The translations under genes and the position numbers were made by a program. Of a stretch of DNA of 64,000 bases, positions 6,995 to 15,263 are shown piece by piece; within the stretch, counting starts at the first letter, position 1, and each line of letters starts with the position of its first letter. The DNA is from UBA6224 sp963730375 (GTDB lineage: Bacteria > Patescibacteriota > Saccharimonadia > Saccharimonadales > UBA4665): assembly GCA_963730375.1 (NCBI GenBank), contig CAVSRJ010000001.1, positions 124,001 through 188,000 of the forward strand. Direction: 5' to 3'. The notes below the pieces were generated by a model. It did not search any database, was not told the DNA's origin, and was given only the letters and a program-made list of their open reading frames with translations.

Positions 6995-8837
6995 TTACAG
7001 CGAAGTCTTGTTGACGCGCGTTTTAGCCTCATTCGCAACGGTCTTCAAAAATTCCTCTACTGTGTAGCTCTTGCTGCCATCACCAACCACCAGGTCCTTG
7101 CGAATACGAGGTGACAATTCTCCGCCAGCAACTTCTTTTTCACCAACGACGATTGCGTATGGTACTTTCCAGACCTCTGCATCCCGGATTTTCTTACCGA
7201 CCGATTCGTTTGAGTTGTCCACGACTACCCGCAAACCTAGCTTGGTGGCAGCATTCTGTAGATTACTGGCGAACTCTACTGTTTCATCTTCCTGATTAAC
7301 AGTGATGAGGCGGATTTGCTCTGGCGCCACCCAGACCGGGAATTTACCAGCAGTGTGTTCAATGTAGACGCTCAAGAATCGTTCAAGTGAGCCTAGTAGC
7401 GCACAATGCACCATCACGGGACGTTCAGCACTACCGTCCTCGGCTGTATATTCCAGACTGAAGCGTTCTGGTTGCACAAAATCCAGTTGCACCGTTGCGA
7501 CCTGCCACTGACGTCCAATGGCATCCGTTGCCATAAAGTCTATTTTTGGACCATAGAACGCTGCTTCACCTTCCTCGATGTAGTAATCCAGTTCGTTCTC
7601 CTTGGCAAGCTCTACGATGGCGTCCTGAGCCTTATCCCACAGTGACGTATCGCCCAAGTACCCTTCGCTGCCATCCCGGAAGCTCAGCCGGAATGCTAAT
7701 TGCATACCGAATACACCATACATATGGTTAGCCGCCTCTACGAGCTCGCTTGCTACCTGCTTAATCTGACTTTCACGTACGAATGCGTGGCTGTCGTCCT
7801 GTGTGAATGATCGCACCCGGCTAAGGCCGCGTAACTCGCCTGTTTTTTCGTCGCGATAATCTCCAGCGTTTTCCATATATTTGAGCGGCAAGTCACGATA
7901 ACTTCTCGGTTGAGACGCATAAATTTGGATATGGTGCGGGCAATTCATCGGTCGGAGCACAAACTCATCACTAGTTTCCTGGCTTTTGACCAGAAACAAC
8001 TCATCACCAAACTTATCCCAGTGACCGCTCGTTTTGTACAGGTCAGTCTTGGCGATGACTGGCGTCCAGACTCGCTGAAAGCCATCTTTTTCTCGGAGTT
8101 CTTGGGTAAACTTGCCGATTTCTTCACGCAACACGGTACCTCTGGGTGTAAAGAGTGGGAGTCCTGACCCAACCAGATCTGAAATGGTAAACAAGTCAAG
8201 CTCCTGACCAAGTTTGCGATGGTCGCGCTTTTTGGCCTCCTCGAGCATGGCTAGATGTTGCCGGAGTTCTTTGTCGGTCGGGAAGGCTACGCCATACACT
8301 CGCTGCATCTGGGCATTGTCCTCTTTGCCACGCCAGTAGGCGCCAGATACACGCATAAGTTTAAAAGCGCCGACCTTGCCGGTCGACTCAACATGAGGAC
8401 CACGACAGAGGTCGGTAAATGAGCCGTTGCGGTAAAACGAGACCTTCTCCACCTTGGCATCGCCACTTGTCTCTACTCCCAGCTGGCTTGCATCGAGCTC
8501 CTTTACAACAGTGGTACCAGCACGCTTAAGATCATTCAGTAACTCGACTTTATAAGGTTGGTCACTATCTTTTGCCCACTGCAATTGCCTCATCAACCGA
8601 CATCTCAAACCGCTCAAAGGGCTCATCAGCCTGTATTATCTTGTGCATTTCGGCCTCAATCTCTGCGAATTGCTCCTCGGACAAAGAATCATCACCTAGG
8701 TCAATATCATAGTAGTAGCCATGCTCCACTACCGGACCAACGCCAAACTTAGCTGCTGGATATCGTTGCTGAACTGCGCTTGCGGTAATGTGTGCCAAAC
8801 TGTGCCGCATGGCGTGTAACGTATCATCTAATGCCAT
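6995..8837 (-). CDS. thrS: Threonyl-tRNA synthetase lacking TGS, interrupted by a +1 frameshift
   Basis: Reading starts at ATG 8837 (AAGGAG upstream) with MALDDTLHAMRHSLAHITAS, the start of the editing (SAD) domain, so the usual N-terminal TGS domain is absent. After ...MSVDEAIA at 8580 the frame must skip one base (8579) to continue with WAKDSDQPYKVELL. Without the skip, translation stops about five codons later. The rest is normal class II ThrRS: MRVSGAYWRG, the zinc-site RPMNCPHHIQIY, motif 2 LSRVRSFTQDDSHAF, motif 3 HCALLGSLERF, and an anticodon-binding domain. Total length with the correction is about 613 aa. An insertion error, a recent mutation or recoding are all possible. It is preceded by a T-box-like leader. 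Confidence 0.88.
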
Positions 8838-9064
8838 CACCATCTCCTTGTCTATAGTAATAATAACAAAGACGCACCCCTGATGCAGTACTCTCGCAGT
8901 TGTACTGGATCTGGTGTGCGTCTCGGACCAAGCTGGGCTTGGTGGTTCCACCGGACTTCCCCGAAACAGATCGGGGCACTCATACCATCACGTTACGCAC
9001 GTTATGGTTGCCGGCGGAGCTCGGCGGTTGGTGAGGCCGCGTCATCACTCTGGATGTGAGTATA
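8838..9064 (-). promoter_or_regulatory. T-box-like riboswitch leader of thrS
   Basis: The minus-strand leader begins after an extended -10 (TGT-TATACT, hexamer at 9059-9064). Near its 3' end CGG-TGGAACC-ACCAAGC, then CCA, then GCTTGGT-CCG, folds as two stacked helices separated by a 7-base bulge, TGGAACC (8944-8950). This is exactly the T-box antiterminator layout (UGGN-ACC). Its variable base is A, which pairs with the U73 discriminator of the tRNA-Thr encoded at 12339-12414. A competing terminator hairpin follows, then the thrS ribosome site. The expected role is to sense uncharged tRNA-Thr. The stem I specifier codon could not be located with confidence. Confidence 0.72.
8861..8923 (-). 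terminator. Leader terminator of thrS
   Basis: GACGCAC (8917-8923 on minus) pairs with GTGCGTC (8871-8877), with an inner AGTAC/GTACT stem, followed by the T-rich TTTGTTATTATTA. It lies between the T-box and the ribosome-binding site, as in transcription-attenuating T-boxes. Confidence 0.75.
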
Positions 9065-9218
9065 ACACATCCCAAAACCTCATCTCCACGCATTAATATA
9101 ATGCAGTCGGTACGATATGGCTAGTACTTTAATGTTGTATTTACGACTATCCTCATTGTGGATAACAAATAATTTTGTATATCACGAGTGGTGTAATTAC
9201 AATCTCAGCGCTGAAATA
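9065..9218. other. Intergenic region without a recognised gene
   Basis: AT-rich sequence between the thrS promoter and the tRNA-Val terminator. It contains one exact DnaA-box match (TGTGGATAA on plus, 9157-9165) but no cluster, so no origin is claimed. Confidence 0.5.
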
Positions 9219-9242
9219 AAAAAACGCCCTTTCGGGCGATGT
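9219..9242 (-). terminator. Terminator of tRNA-Val
   Basis: Minus-strand CGCCC-GAAA-GGGCG is followed by seven T residues, downstream of tRNA-Val. Confidence 0.9.
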
Positions 9243-9267
9243 ATTTTACGACACATGGAATTTCAGA

Positions 9268-9344
9268 TGGTGGGCTCTAGAGGACTTGAACCTCTGACCT
9301 CTTCCACGTCAAGGAAGCGCTCTAGCCAACTGAGCTAAGAGCCC
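9268..9344 (-). tRNA. tRNA-Val (GAC)
   Basis: Acceptor GGGCTCT pairs with AGAGCCC, anticodon loop TTGACGT gives GAC, the T arm has GGTTCAAGTCC, and 3' ACCA is encoded. It has its own promoter and terminator. Confidence 0.96.
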
Positions 9345-9367
9345 AAATATGTGAAATAACAGATATA

Positions 9368-9395
9368 ACTATAGCGTATTCCCTGTTATACTCAA
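9368..9395 (-). promoter_or_regulatory. Promoter of tRNA-Val
   Basis: Minus-strand TTGAGT and TATAGT with a 16-base spacer. The spacer begins ATAACAGGGAATA, the reverse orientation of the CCYCTGTTA element, and a second copy (TATAACAGGGGTA) lies about 20 bases further upstream. Confidence 0.7.
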
Positions 9396-9448
9396 GCCTA
9401 TTTTTCAATTCTACCCCTGTTATACAAACCTACCGCGACGGCGTGGTA

Positions 9449-9477
9449 TTGACACGGTCGCCCGGGCGTAGTAGGAT
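9449..9477 (+). promoter_or_regulatory. Promoter of a small transcription unit
   Basis: TTGACA (9449-9454), a 17-base spacer and TAGGAT (9472-9477) point into a roughly 190-base unit that ends in a terminator. Confidence 0.6.
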
Positions 9478-9502
9478 AGAATGCGTTAAACGGGAAGACT
9501 TA

Positions 9503-9625
9503 GTGAGTACTAAGACAATTAGTGCGCTAGACTCTTTTGTCTTGTTTTATGAGGAGCTAATCACCCCTGTAAAACCAGTCAGTCGAGTACGACGCTCGCG
9601 GATCATTAAAGAACCGCATCAGTAA
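9503..9625 (+). CDS. Possible 40-residue protein of unknown function
   Basis: I do not recognise it. Between a good promoter and an intrinsic terminator, a GTG at 9503 with GGGAAG upstream opens a frame whose product begins VSTKTISALDSFVLFYEELI and ends in a basic tail RVRRSRIIKEPHQ. The unit could equally be a small RNA. The next gene downstream is the NrdR-like regulator. Confidence 0.35.
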   Translation: MSTKTISALDSFVLFYEELITPVKPVSRVRRSRIIKEPHQ

Positions 9626-9649
9626 TCGAAAACGTTAATTAGAATATAA

Positions 9650-9677
9650 CACCTCTGGCAACGGAGGTGTTTTTCTT
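9650..9677 (+). terminator. Terminator of the small unit
   Basis: ACACCTC-TGGCAACG-GAGGTGT is followed by TTTTCTTTT. Confidence 0.85.
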
Positions 9678-9723
9678 TTCCACCTTTTATTGCTGCTTTT
9701 CCACTAGCATTTTCACTAGCGTT

Positions 9724-9741
9724 ATGACAATATGTTGTCAT
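9724..9741. promoter_or_regulatory. Perfect palindrome overlapping the start of the NrdR-like gene
   Basis: ATGACAA-TATG-TTGTCAT has two perfect 7-base arms, and its last bases include the A of the start codon at 9740. Position and shape fit an operator for autoregulation. That the NrdR-like protein binds it is inference. Confidence 0.55.
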
Positions 9742-10147
9742 GGTTTGCATATATTGTGGCGGCAGCACTATTGTCACCAACTCTCGGCATAAGAAACGCG
9801 CTAACATCACCTGGCGTCGTAGGCGGTGCGTTTCGTGTGGAAGTGTCATTACGACTGAGGAAGCGGCTCAGTATGGCTCTGCGTGGCTCGTGGAGGCCTC
9901 CGAGGGTTCCTATTCCCCTTTTAGTCGAGACAGGCTACTCATCAGTGTTTTCAGGAGTCTCGGGCACCGAAAAACTGCAACGGCAGATGCGCCAGCGCTG
10001 ACAGATACTATAGTTAGCGATCTGCGGAAGACCATTTCAGCGAGCCAGGCGGTACTACCCGTCACAGAGATACGGGACGTTACGGCACAATGCCTAGGAC
10101 GATTTGATTCGGTTGCAGGGTCACATTACGCTGCATATCACTCATAG
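9740..10147 (+). CDS. NrdR-like zinc ribbon / ATP-cone regulator
   Basis: The 135-residue protein has an N-terminal zinc ribbon (MVCIYCGGS, then RRRRCVSCGSVITTEE, four Cys as CXXC pairs) and an ATP-cone-like region (YSPFSRDRLLISVFRSLGHR, then TDTIVSDLRKTI and VTEIRDVTAQCL, ending FDSVAGSHYAAYHS). This is the domain order of NrdR, which represses ribonucleotide reductase genes in response to nucleotide levels. The sequence is divergent and slightly short, so the exact ligand and targets are uncertain. No Shine-Dalgarno is seen; a palindrome overlaps the start. Confidence 0.8.
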   Translation: MVCIYCGGSTIVTNSRHKKRANITWRRRRCVSCGSVITTEEAAQYGSAWLVEASEGSYSPFSRDRLLISVFRSLGHRKTATADAPALTDTIVSDLRKTISASQAVLPVTEIRDVTAQCLGRFDSVAGSHYAAYHS

Positions 10148-10180
10148 CCTGGAATCAACTACCGCATTTAGAGTATTCAA

Positions 10181-11815
10181 CTATTTATTGCCGATTATCG
10201 TCTTGGTCTGCCCCGACTCATTCACAACAGCCTTTTCGGTAACATCAAACTTCGAGAGATACAAACCAAACATTAAACGAGTCTGCGAATACAACGCCGC
10301 AAACGAGTTATATGCCAATGTCGTCACCGGCAAGTAAGCCCACTGTAGAATCATATAGAGATGCCTGTGGCGACCGTAGCGCGCCGGCTTCGGCGGTAGT
10401 GTCTTCAGTGCCACGAAGATGGAAGCAAACGCACCGAGCAACGCAAACGTTTGCACACGACTAACAATCAGTGGTAATTCATAGGCAGCATAGCTCTGTG
10501 GATGGAATAATGCCGGTACAAACCCGGATAGCAACAACAGTAATGGCCCGACCGCCCAGGTAATATGCCCCTCAAGGAGTCTGAATGTCTTCATGAGTAA
10601 ATCAGCGCGCGGCACCTTGTTCGGTTTGAAAAAACCCTGATCTACTACATAGGCCACGTCGGAAGCTCCCCATGTCCAACGGCGCAACTGATAGAACTGC
10701 GCCTTTAGTGTTTTACGATAGGTTTCACTTAAAACCGCGTCTTGATATATCGGTATGTATAGTGGCAACACTCGATAGTTACCATCAAAGCAGAAATAGG
10801 AACGCCAAAATTGATGCCCGTCCTCGACAATAGTTCGGACACTCCAAAAATCAGTATCAACTAAGGCCCGCAGCGTTTGGGCATGGGCAGAAAAATTGCG
10901 TAAAATATGCGGACGAACGGACATCACGATGTTATAAAAGCTGTTACCGGTAGCCAATACGCGCATTGGCGCGGGCGCATCCCAAATATTGTTTGTGTAC
11001 ATGGAGATAGGTTGCACCGAAGCGTGGTGTGGATCATCATACGCCGCATACACATAACTCAACGAGGCAAGATATTGCGGGTCGGGACGATTATCCGAGT
11101 CTAGGGTTGTGACCACGACGCGGTCGATATCAATAGATTTTTCGTCTAGGTACTCAACGAGTCGACGAGCGGCATAGGTTACGTTACCGCCTTTGCCGAT
11201 TATTTCACCGGGCATTTTGTCCGGATGTTTAACGGACATTGCGAATTTGAACCTATTTTTGTATTCACGAACGAGTTGCTTTGCCTGCTTCTCTACCTCT
11301 GTTCCACCACGCTCCTCGTAGGCTAGTACGAAAATAACCTGCTCCATGGGATAGTTCGACGAAAGTACCGATTGGATGGTCGGTTCGAGCGTTTCTCGGC
11401 TTTCGTTATATGTCGCAATAATGACCGCGTGCAGGATATCATTGGCAGGCATTGGTGCCTTACGCTCCACTTCACGAGCCACAAGATGCCGGTGCCAGTC
11501 AGGACGTGACTCGTACTCACTATCCGGAATTTTTTTGTTGGAAAGCTCATTCAGGAACATGTTCCAGTCTAGTTTCTGGTAGCGTCGCATAGTTCGATAG
11601 CCTTGCATGGCGCGAATCGTTACCGCAAAGACGCGGGCAAAGTTGACGAGCAAATACATAAGGATACAGAATGCCGCCAACTTCACATTAATCAGACTCA
11701 ACAGAATGGGGAGAGTAATCATCGTCCAGGTAATGGCACCAGGCACTATTTCAAAAAATCGATAGTGGCCTTTTCGGTTCGATTCAAAAGGAATCTCTAG
11801 ATCTTTTTTTGCCAT
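10181..11815 (-). CDS. Membrane-bound family 2 glycosyltransferase
   Basis: The 544-residue protein has two membrane segments near residues 25-65, a cytosolic GT-A domain, and about four C-terminal membrane segments (from about residue 415). GT2 features are AVIIATYNESRETLEPTIQS, VVVTTLDSDNRPDP (the DXD-type metal site), the acceptor ED in TIVEDGHQFW, and QLRRWTWG (QXXRW-like). Such enzymes polymerise or add sugars to lipids at the membrane, as in cell surface polysaccharide synthesis; the sugar cannot be told. It lies 3 bases downstream of a small membrane gene. Confidence 0.88.
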   Translation of the reverse strand: MAKKDLEIPFESNRKGHYRFFEIVPGAITWTMITLPILLSLINVKLAAFCILMYLLVNFARVFAVTIRAMQGYRTMRRYQKLDWNMFLNELSNKKIPDSEYESRPDWHRHLVAREVERKAPMPANDILHAVIIATYNESRETLEPTIQSVLSSNYPMEQVIFVLAYEERGGTEVEKQAKQLVREYKNRFKFAMSVKHPDKMPGEIIGKGGNVTYAARRLVEYLDEKSIDIDRVVVTTLDSDNRPDPQYLASLSYVYAAYDDPHHASVQPISMYTNNIWDAPAPMRVLATGNSFYNIVMSVRPHILRNFSAHAQTLRALVDTDFWSVRTIVEDGHQFWRSYFCFDGNYRVLPLYIPIYQDAVLSETYRKTLKAQFYQLRRWTWGASDVAYVVDQGFFKPNKVPRADLLMKTFRLLEGHITWAVGPLLLLLSGFVPALFHPQSYAAYELPLIVSRVQTFALLGAFASIFVALKTLPPKPARYGRHRHLYMILQWAYLPVTTLAYNSFAALYSQTRLMFGLYLSKFDVTEKAVVNESGQTKTIIGNK

Positions 11816-11818
11816 ATG

Positions 11819-12172
11819 CTAACCCGTGATAAGCAATGCGTTACTGACCACAAGGCTAAAAATGAGCATGATGGTTGCCATCCCCAGAACCACTAACGAA
11901 AGTTGGCGGTGGATGGTATACATTCGAATGCTCAGGATGGTGTTCGTAACGAGTACCACCACTGAGAAGAGGCCAAAGCTGAGTAGCTGCCAGACCGTAC
12001 CCGCAGTAAACGCATCTGCTCCGAGGCCCTGCCGATACTGTACGATGTAACTACTGTGCACTCCGCCGATTCGAAAAATCAAAAAAAGCATGGTGATGAA
12101 TAATATAAAAACATTCAAACTGATAACCAGCAGAATTAAACGATCGTGAAAATATTCTTTTGGGATCTTCAT
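11819..12172 (-). CDS. Small integral membrane protein, partner of the glycosyltransferase
   Basis: I do not recognise a family. The 117-residue protein has three predicted membrane segments (about residues 12-34, 60-78 and 90-115) with a short loop between the first two. It starts at ATG 12172 with TACAAT 11 bases upstream and directly precedes the GT2 gene, so a role in the same surface-glycan process is inferred from context only. Confidence 0.7.
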   Translation of the reverse strand: MKIPKEYFHDRLILLVISLNVFILFITMLFLIFRIGGVHSSYIVQYRQGLGADAFTAGTVWQLLSFGLFSVVVLVTNTILSIRMYTIHRQLSLVVLGMATIMLIFSLVVSNALLITG

Positions 12173-12221
12173 GAACTAGAGCTATTGTACATCAGATACA
12201 TTGCCAGACGAAGCAAGCGGA

Positions 12222-12296
12222 TGGTGCGGGTAGAGGGAGTCGAACCCTCATCTCAGCCTTGGGAAGGCTACATAATAGCCGCTATACGATACCCGC
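12222..12296 (-). tRNA. tRNA-Gly (CCC)
   Basis: Acceptor GCGGGTA pairs with TACCCGC, anticodon loop TTCCCAA gives CCC, and the 3' CCA is encoded. It is downstream of and probably cotranscribed with tRNA-Thr. Confidence 0.95.
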
Positions 12297-12338
12297 GAAT
12301 CCGCAGGGTTTACGTCGGAAGTCCGCCGGTGCAAACCC

Positions 12339-12414
12339 TGGAGCCACCTGCCGGGATCGAACCGGCGACCTACACGTTACGAATGTGTCGCTCTACCAAC
12401 TGAGCTAAGGTGGC
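12339..12414 (-). tRNA. tRNA-Thr (CGT), discriminator U
   Basis: Acceptor GCCACCT pairs with AGGTGGC. The discriminator is U followed by an encoded CCA. Anticodon loop TTCGTAA gives CGT. Base U73 is complementary to the variable base of the T-box bulge upstream of thrS. Base 31-39 is an A-C mismatch. Confidence 0.95.
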
Positions 12415-12427
12415 AAATACCTGACGT

Positions 12428-12433
12428 ATTATA
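12428..12433 (-). promoter_or_regulatory. -10 element of the tRNA-Thr/tRNA-Gly unit
   Basis: A perfect TATAAT on the minus strand, 13 bases before the tRNA-Thr 5' end. The -35 is weak. Confidence 0.6.
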
Positions 12434-12460
12434 TCAGATGAGCCTCCCGAGTTGATGCTG

Positions 12461-13813
12461 TCAGACATGTCGTAAATCATTCTTAATCCAAATTGCAGAC
12501 GTTACGCCGCCTAGCGCCAACAAACAGGCAGTTACGATCACGGCGCGATGAAAGCCCGGGACACTCAGCTGCATACTTGCCACCAGACCAATCAACGCTA
12601 TCCCTACCAATCCCGCCACGCGTGCAATCATATTGTTAACGGCAGAGGCTATACCTGCCCTATTTGGCGCTACCGCTCCGAGAACCGCCGCAGTCAATGG
12701 CGCGACCGTTATAGAGAGTCCTAGCCCAAACAGTAGAATGCCTGGAAAAAGTTGCGAGAAATATTGAACGCTGCCATCAACGCGCAACATGGACACAAAT
12801 CCTAACGCAGCAATGACGGGTCCCGCGGCCATAAACCAACGCGGTCCATACGTTCCAGCTAATTTACCAAAGCGAGGAGACAGGAAGAACATGATGATTG
12901 TTACCGGCATAATAGAAAGCCCGGCCTGCAGAGCGCTATAGTCACCGACTTGTTGCACAAATATGGCGAGCAGGAATGTGGCAATACTAAGACCGGCATA
13001 AATACTAATCGTCGCCAGATTGCCGACCAAAAAATTCCTTTCGCGGAACAGTACTGGTGGCAGCATAGGGTGTTCGGTGCGACGTTCATGATACCAAAAC
13101 AGCGCCAGTAACAGTGCTCCGCCAACTAGTGCCACTATTATAATCGGGTTCGCCCAGCCGTAGCGGTTTTGTTCGATGAGTCCATACACAAACGAGCCCA
13201 GGCCTATCGAGCATAAGCTTGCACCGACGACATCGAGTTTGGTCTCTGCGCTATGATGTCCCTGGTGATCCAATTTTCGCATCAACCACAACGTTGCGAC
13301 TACTGGCAGGACATTTATGGCAAAAATGAATCGCCATGAGCCAGCATCCACGAATACCCCACCCAGCAGCGGGCCTATCAGAAAAGCGATGCCCGTCCAG
13401 GCAGTCCATAGACCAATCGCCCGCCCCTGGGCAGCACCAGAAAACGTCGACACAATTAGCGCGAGTGAGCTAGGGACAAGAAGCGCCGCGCCAAGACCTT
13501 GTAATGCCCGTGCGACCACTAAAAATACGCCACTCGGAGCTATCGCGCAGAGTAGCGAACATACCAAAAATCCAATCAAGCCTGTCCGTAGAATCCGAAT
13601 GCGTCCATATACATCAGATAGTGAACCGGCCAACAACATTAATGAGCCCAGAGTAATCATGTACGAATCCACTACCCATTGCTGCATTGGCAATCCCCCG
13701 CCCAAATCTCTCGTTATCGCAGGTAAGGCGACGTTCACGACTGATCCATCCAAAAACGCGACAAGCGATGCCAAGACTGCAATAATGAGAGCTAACCGCT
13801 GCTTTGAGTCCAT
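12461..13813 (-). CDS. MFS drug exporter of the DHA2 (14-TM) type
   Basis: About 450 residues of almost continuous membrane helices. The first is ALIIAVLASLVAFLDGSVVN, with the DHA2 motif LDGSVVNVALPAI. Motif A-like LAGSLSDVYGRIRILRTG follows near residue 80, and motif C-type GPLLGGVF near 140. It should export small compounds using the proton gradient; specificity is unknown. I chose ATG 13813 because TACAAT (13820-13825) ends 6 bases upstream, leaving a leaderless mRNA. A longer frame would start upstream of the promoter. The NlpC/P60 unit is divergent from it. Confidence 0.9.
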   Translation of the reverse strand: MDSKQRLALIIAVLASLVAFLDGSVVNVALPAITRDLGGGLPMQQWVVDSYMITLGSLMLLAGSLSDVYGRIRILRTGLIGFLVCSLLCAIAPSGVFLVVARALQGLGAALLVPSSLALIVSTFSGAAQGRAIGLWTAWTGIAFLIGPLLGGVFVDAGSWRFIFAINVLPVVATLWLMRKLDHQGHHSAETKLDVVGASLCSIGLGSFVYGLIEQNRYGWANPIIIVALVGGALLLALFWYHERRTEHPMLPPVLFRERNFLVGNLATISIYAGLSIATFLLAIFVQQVGDYSALQAGLSIMPVTIIMFFLSPRFGKLAGTYGPRWFMAAGPVIAALGFVSMLRVDGSVQYFSQLFPGILLFGLGLSITVAPLTAAVLGAVAPNRAGIASAVNNMIARVAGLVGIALIGLVASMQLSVPGFHRAVIVTACLLALGGVTSAIWIKNDLRHV

Positions 13814-13849
13814 AGTGTCATTGTATACCCGCAACCACAAGAAATGACA

Positions 13850-13878
13850 TTGACATTTTATAAGTATTGTGGTATTGT
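13850..13878 (+). promoter_or_regulatory. Promoter reading toward the NlpC/P60 gene
   Basis: TTGACA (13850-13855), a 17-base spacer and TATTGT (13873-13878), divergent from the MFS promoter. Confidence 0.6.
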
Positions 13879-14291
13879 CTAACAGATGTCGCACGTGCAT
13901 ACTAGTAGCTCGTGAGAGGCAGTTGGGGAGCAGGGTGTTATCAATACATTACTGCTTTTTTATTGCGCTAACCACGAACTTCGCTCGCTGCGATAGGTTC
14001 GTTGACAAATCAATTCATGACAGTCTGTCCATGATTGGAATACTCGAGCGCAGACCCCTTCTACGTGACTAATTGATGGGGCGAGGCCTGCGTTTGATGT
14101 GCAGCTTCTTGCCCTATGGGTACAGTTAAGCGCTTTCCAATCGTAAGGACTACTATTCACGTGAGTACACCGTGAAGAAACTGCCAACCGAAGACTGCGT
14201 GTGGCTACGCACGTCTTCCCGATAGAGTGATAGCCCAGCCAGCTGTCACTAGCTCTAGCACACCACACTTTGACCGAGAGGAGAGATCCCG
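13879..14291 (+). other. Long structured 5' leader of the NlpC/P60 gene
   Basis: About 400 bases without a convincing gene. It contains hairpins such as TTCACGTGAGTACACCGTGAA (14156-14176) and GAAGAC-TGCGTG...CGCACG-TCTTC (14190-14217). A regulatory RNA is possible, but I could not match it to a known riboswitch, including the c-di-AMP class that often precedes such hydrolases in Actinobacteria. Confidence 0.4.
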
Positions 14292-15263
14292 ATGGGATCT
14301 TACAAGCCCCGACATGCGAAGCCGCGCCATGCGCGCAGCATCAGCATGTCTGGCGCCAGCGTGATGGCGGTACTGACTGCCTTCGCGGTGCTCTGTGGAC
14401 TTGCTGTCCCAAGCACGAACTTGGCGTCACACCCCACCCCATCGCTGCTGTCAGAGCCACTGGCAACCAGCGCCACCCTCCCGAACCTTGGACTCGTCAG
14501 CCTGACGGAGCCGCCCGCGACCACACCAGTCACGGCCGACAACCCCGCCTCGCTACGCAAGTCGCTCAAGGCGCCCCTTCCCACCAAGAAGGAGAAGCCG
14601 AAGGCGAAGGTCAGGGCGAAGGCCAAGGTCAAGAAGCCGGCCAAGCCGAACAGCTACGTCGTCCGCAAGGGTGACACGGCCTACGGCATCGCCAGCAAGC
14701 ACAGCCTGTCCTTGAACACGCTGCTCAGCAGGAACAAGTGGGTCTGGACCCACCCCGACATGATCCACGTCGGTGACAAGTTCCGCCTGACTGGCAAGAG
14801 CGTGAAGGTTCCCTCGTGGGTCCTGAACCGTGGAAGCTCGGCATCCAGCCGTTCGTCCAACACCCACAGCAGCGCTCCGAAGGCGACAGCACCAACGCCG
14901 CACACCGCAACGGTGTCCAGCAAGGGTGAAGCAGTCGTCAACTGGGCAATGGCCAGGAAGGGCTACCCGTATCGCTACGGTGCCAACGGGCCGGACGCCT
15001 ACGACTGCAGCAGCTTCACCCAAGCTGCCTGGCGTAGTGTCGGAGTCAACATTCCGCGGACTGCAGACCAGCAGTACTACGGGATCAGCACGAAGATCAG
15101 CAGCTCGAGCCTGCAACGAGGCGATCTGGTGTTCTTCTACGGTCTGGGACACGTCGGCATCTACATCGGTAACGGCATGGTCATCCACGCCTCTAACCCG
15201 AGCGATGGCGTCAAGGTGACCCCTGTATCGGCAATGCCGTACGCAGGCGCTGCCCGGCCCTAG
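14292..15263 (+). CDS. Secreted LysM - NlpC/P60 peptidoglycan hydrolase, probably horizontally acquired
   Basis: The 323-residue protein has a basic N-terminus and signal/anchor helix (about residues 18-42), an Ala/Pro/Lys-rich linker, a LysM domain (about 118-165, YVVRKGDTAYGIASKHSLSL...VGDKFRL), a Ser-rich linker, and an NlpC/P60 domain (about 210-323). The last carries catalytic Cys in YDCSSF, His in GHVGIYIG and His in VIHAS. Family members cut the stem peptide of peptidoglycan. Codons are strongly GC-ending, unlike both neighbours, and the ribosome site GAGAGGAGAG is strong where neighbours are leaderless. Transfer from an actinobacterium, the usual host group of Saccharibacteria, is inferred. 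The target could be self or host wall. Confidence 0.92.
   Translation: MGSYKPRHAKPRHARSISMSGASVMAVLTAFAVLCGLAVPSTNLASHPTPSLLSEPLATSATLPNLGLVSLTEPPATTPVTADNPASLRKSLKAPLPTKKEKPKAKVRAKAKVKKPAKPNSYVVRKGDTAYGIASKHSLSLNTLLSRNKWVWTHPDMIHVGDKFRLTGKSVKVPSWVLNRGSSASSRSSNTHSSAPKATAPTPHTATVSSKGEAVVNWAMARKGYPYRYGANGPDAYDCSSFTQAAWRSVGVNIPRTADQQYYGISTKISSSSLQRGDLVFFYGLGHVGIYIGNGMVIHASNPSDGVKVTPVSAMPYAGAARP

Noticed and set aside
9157..9165. DnaA box (TTATCCACA) as part of a replication origin
   Set aside because: Only one exact box, no cluster, no dnaA or dnaN gene nearby.
13879..14291. c-di-AMP (ydaO) riboswitch
   Set aside because: Neither of its conserved core blocks could be found on either strand.
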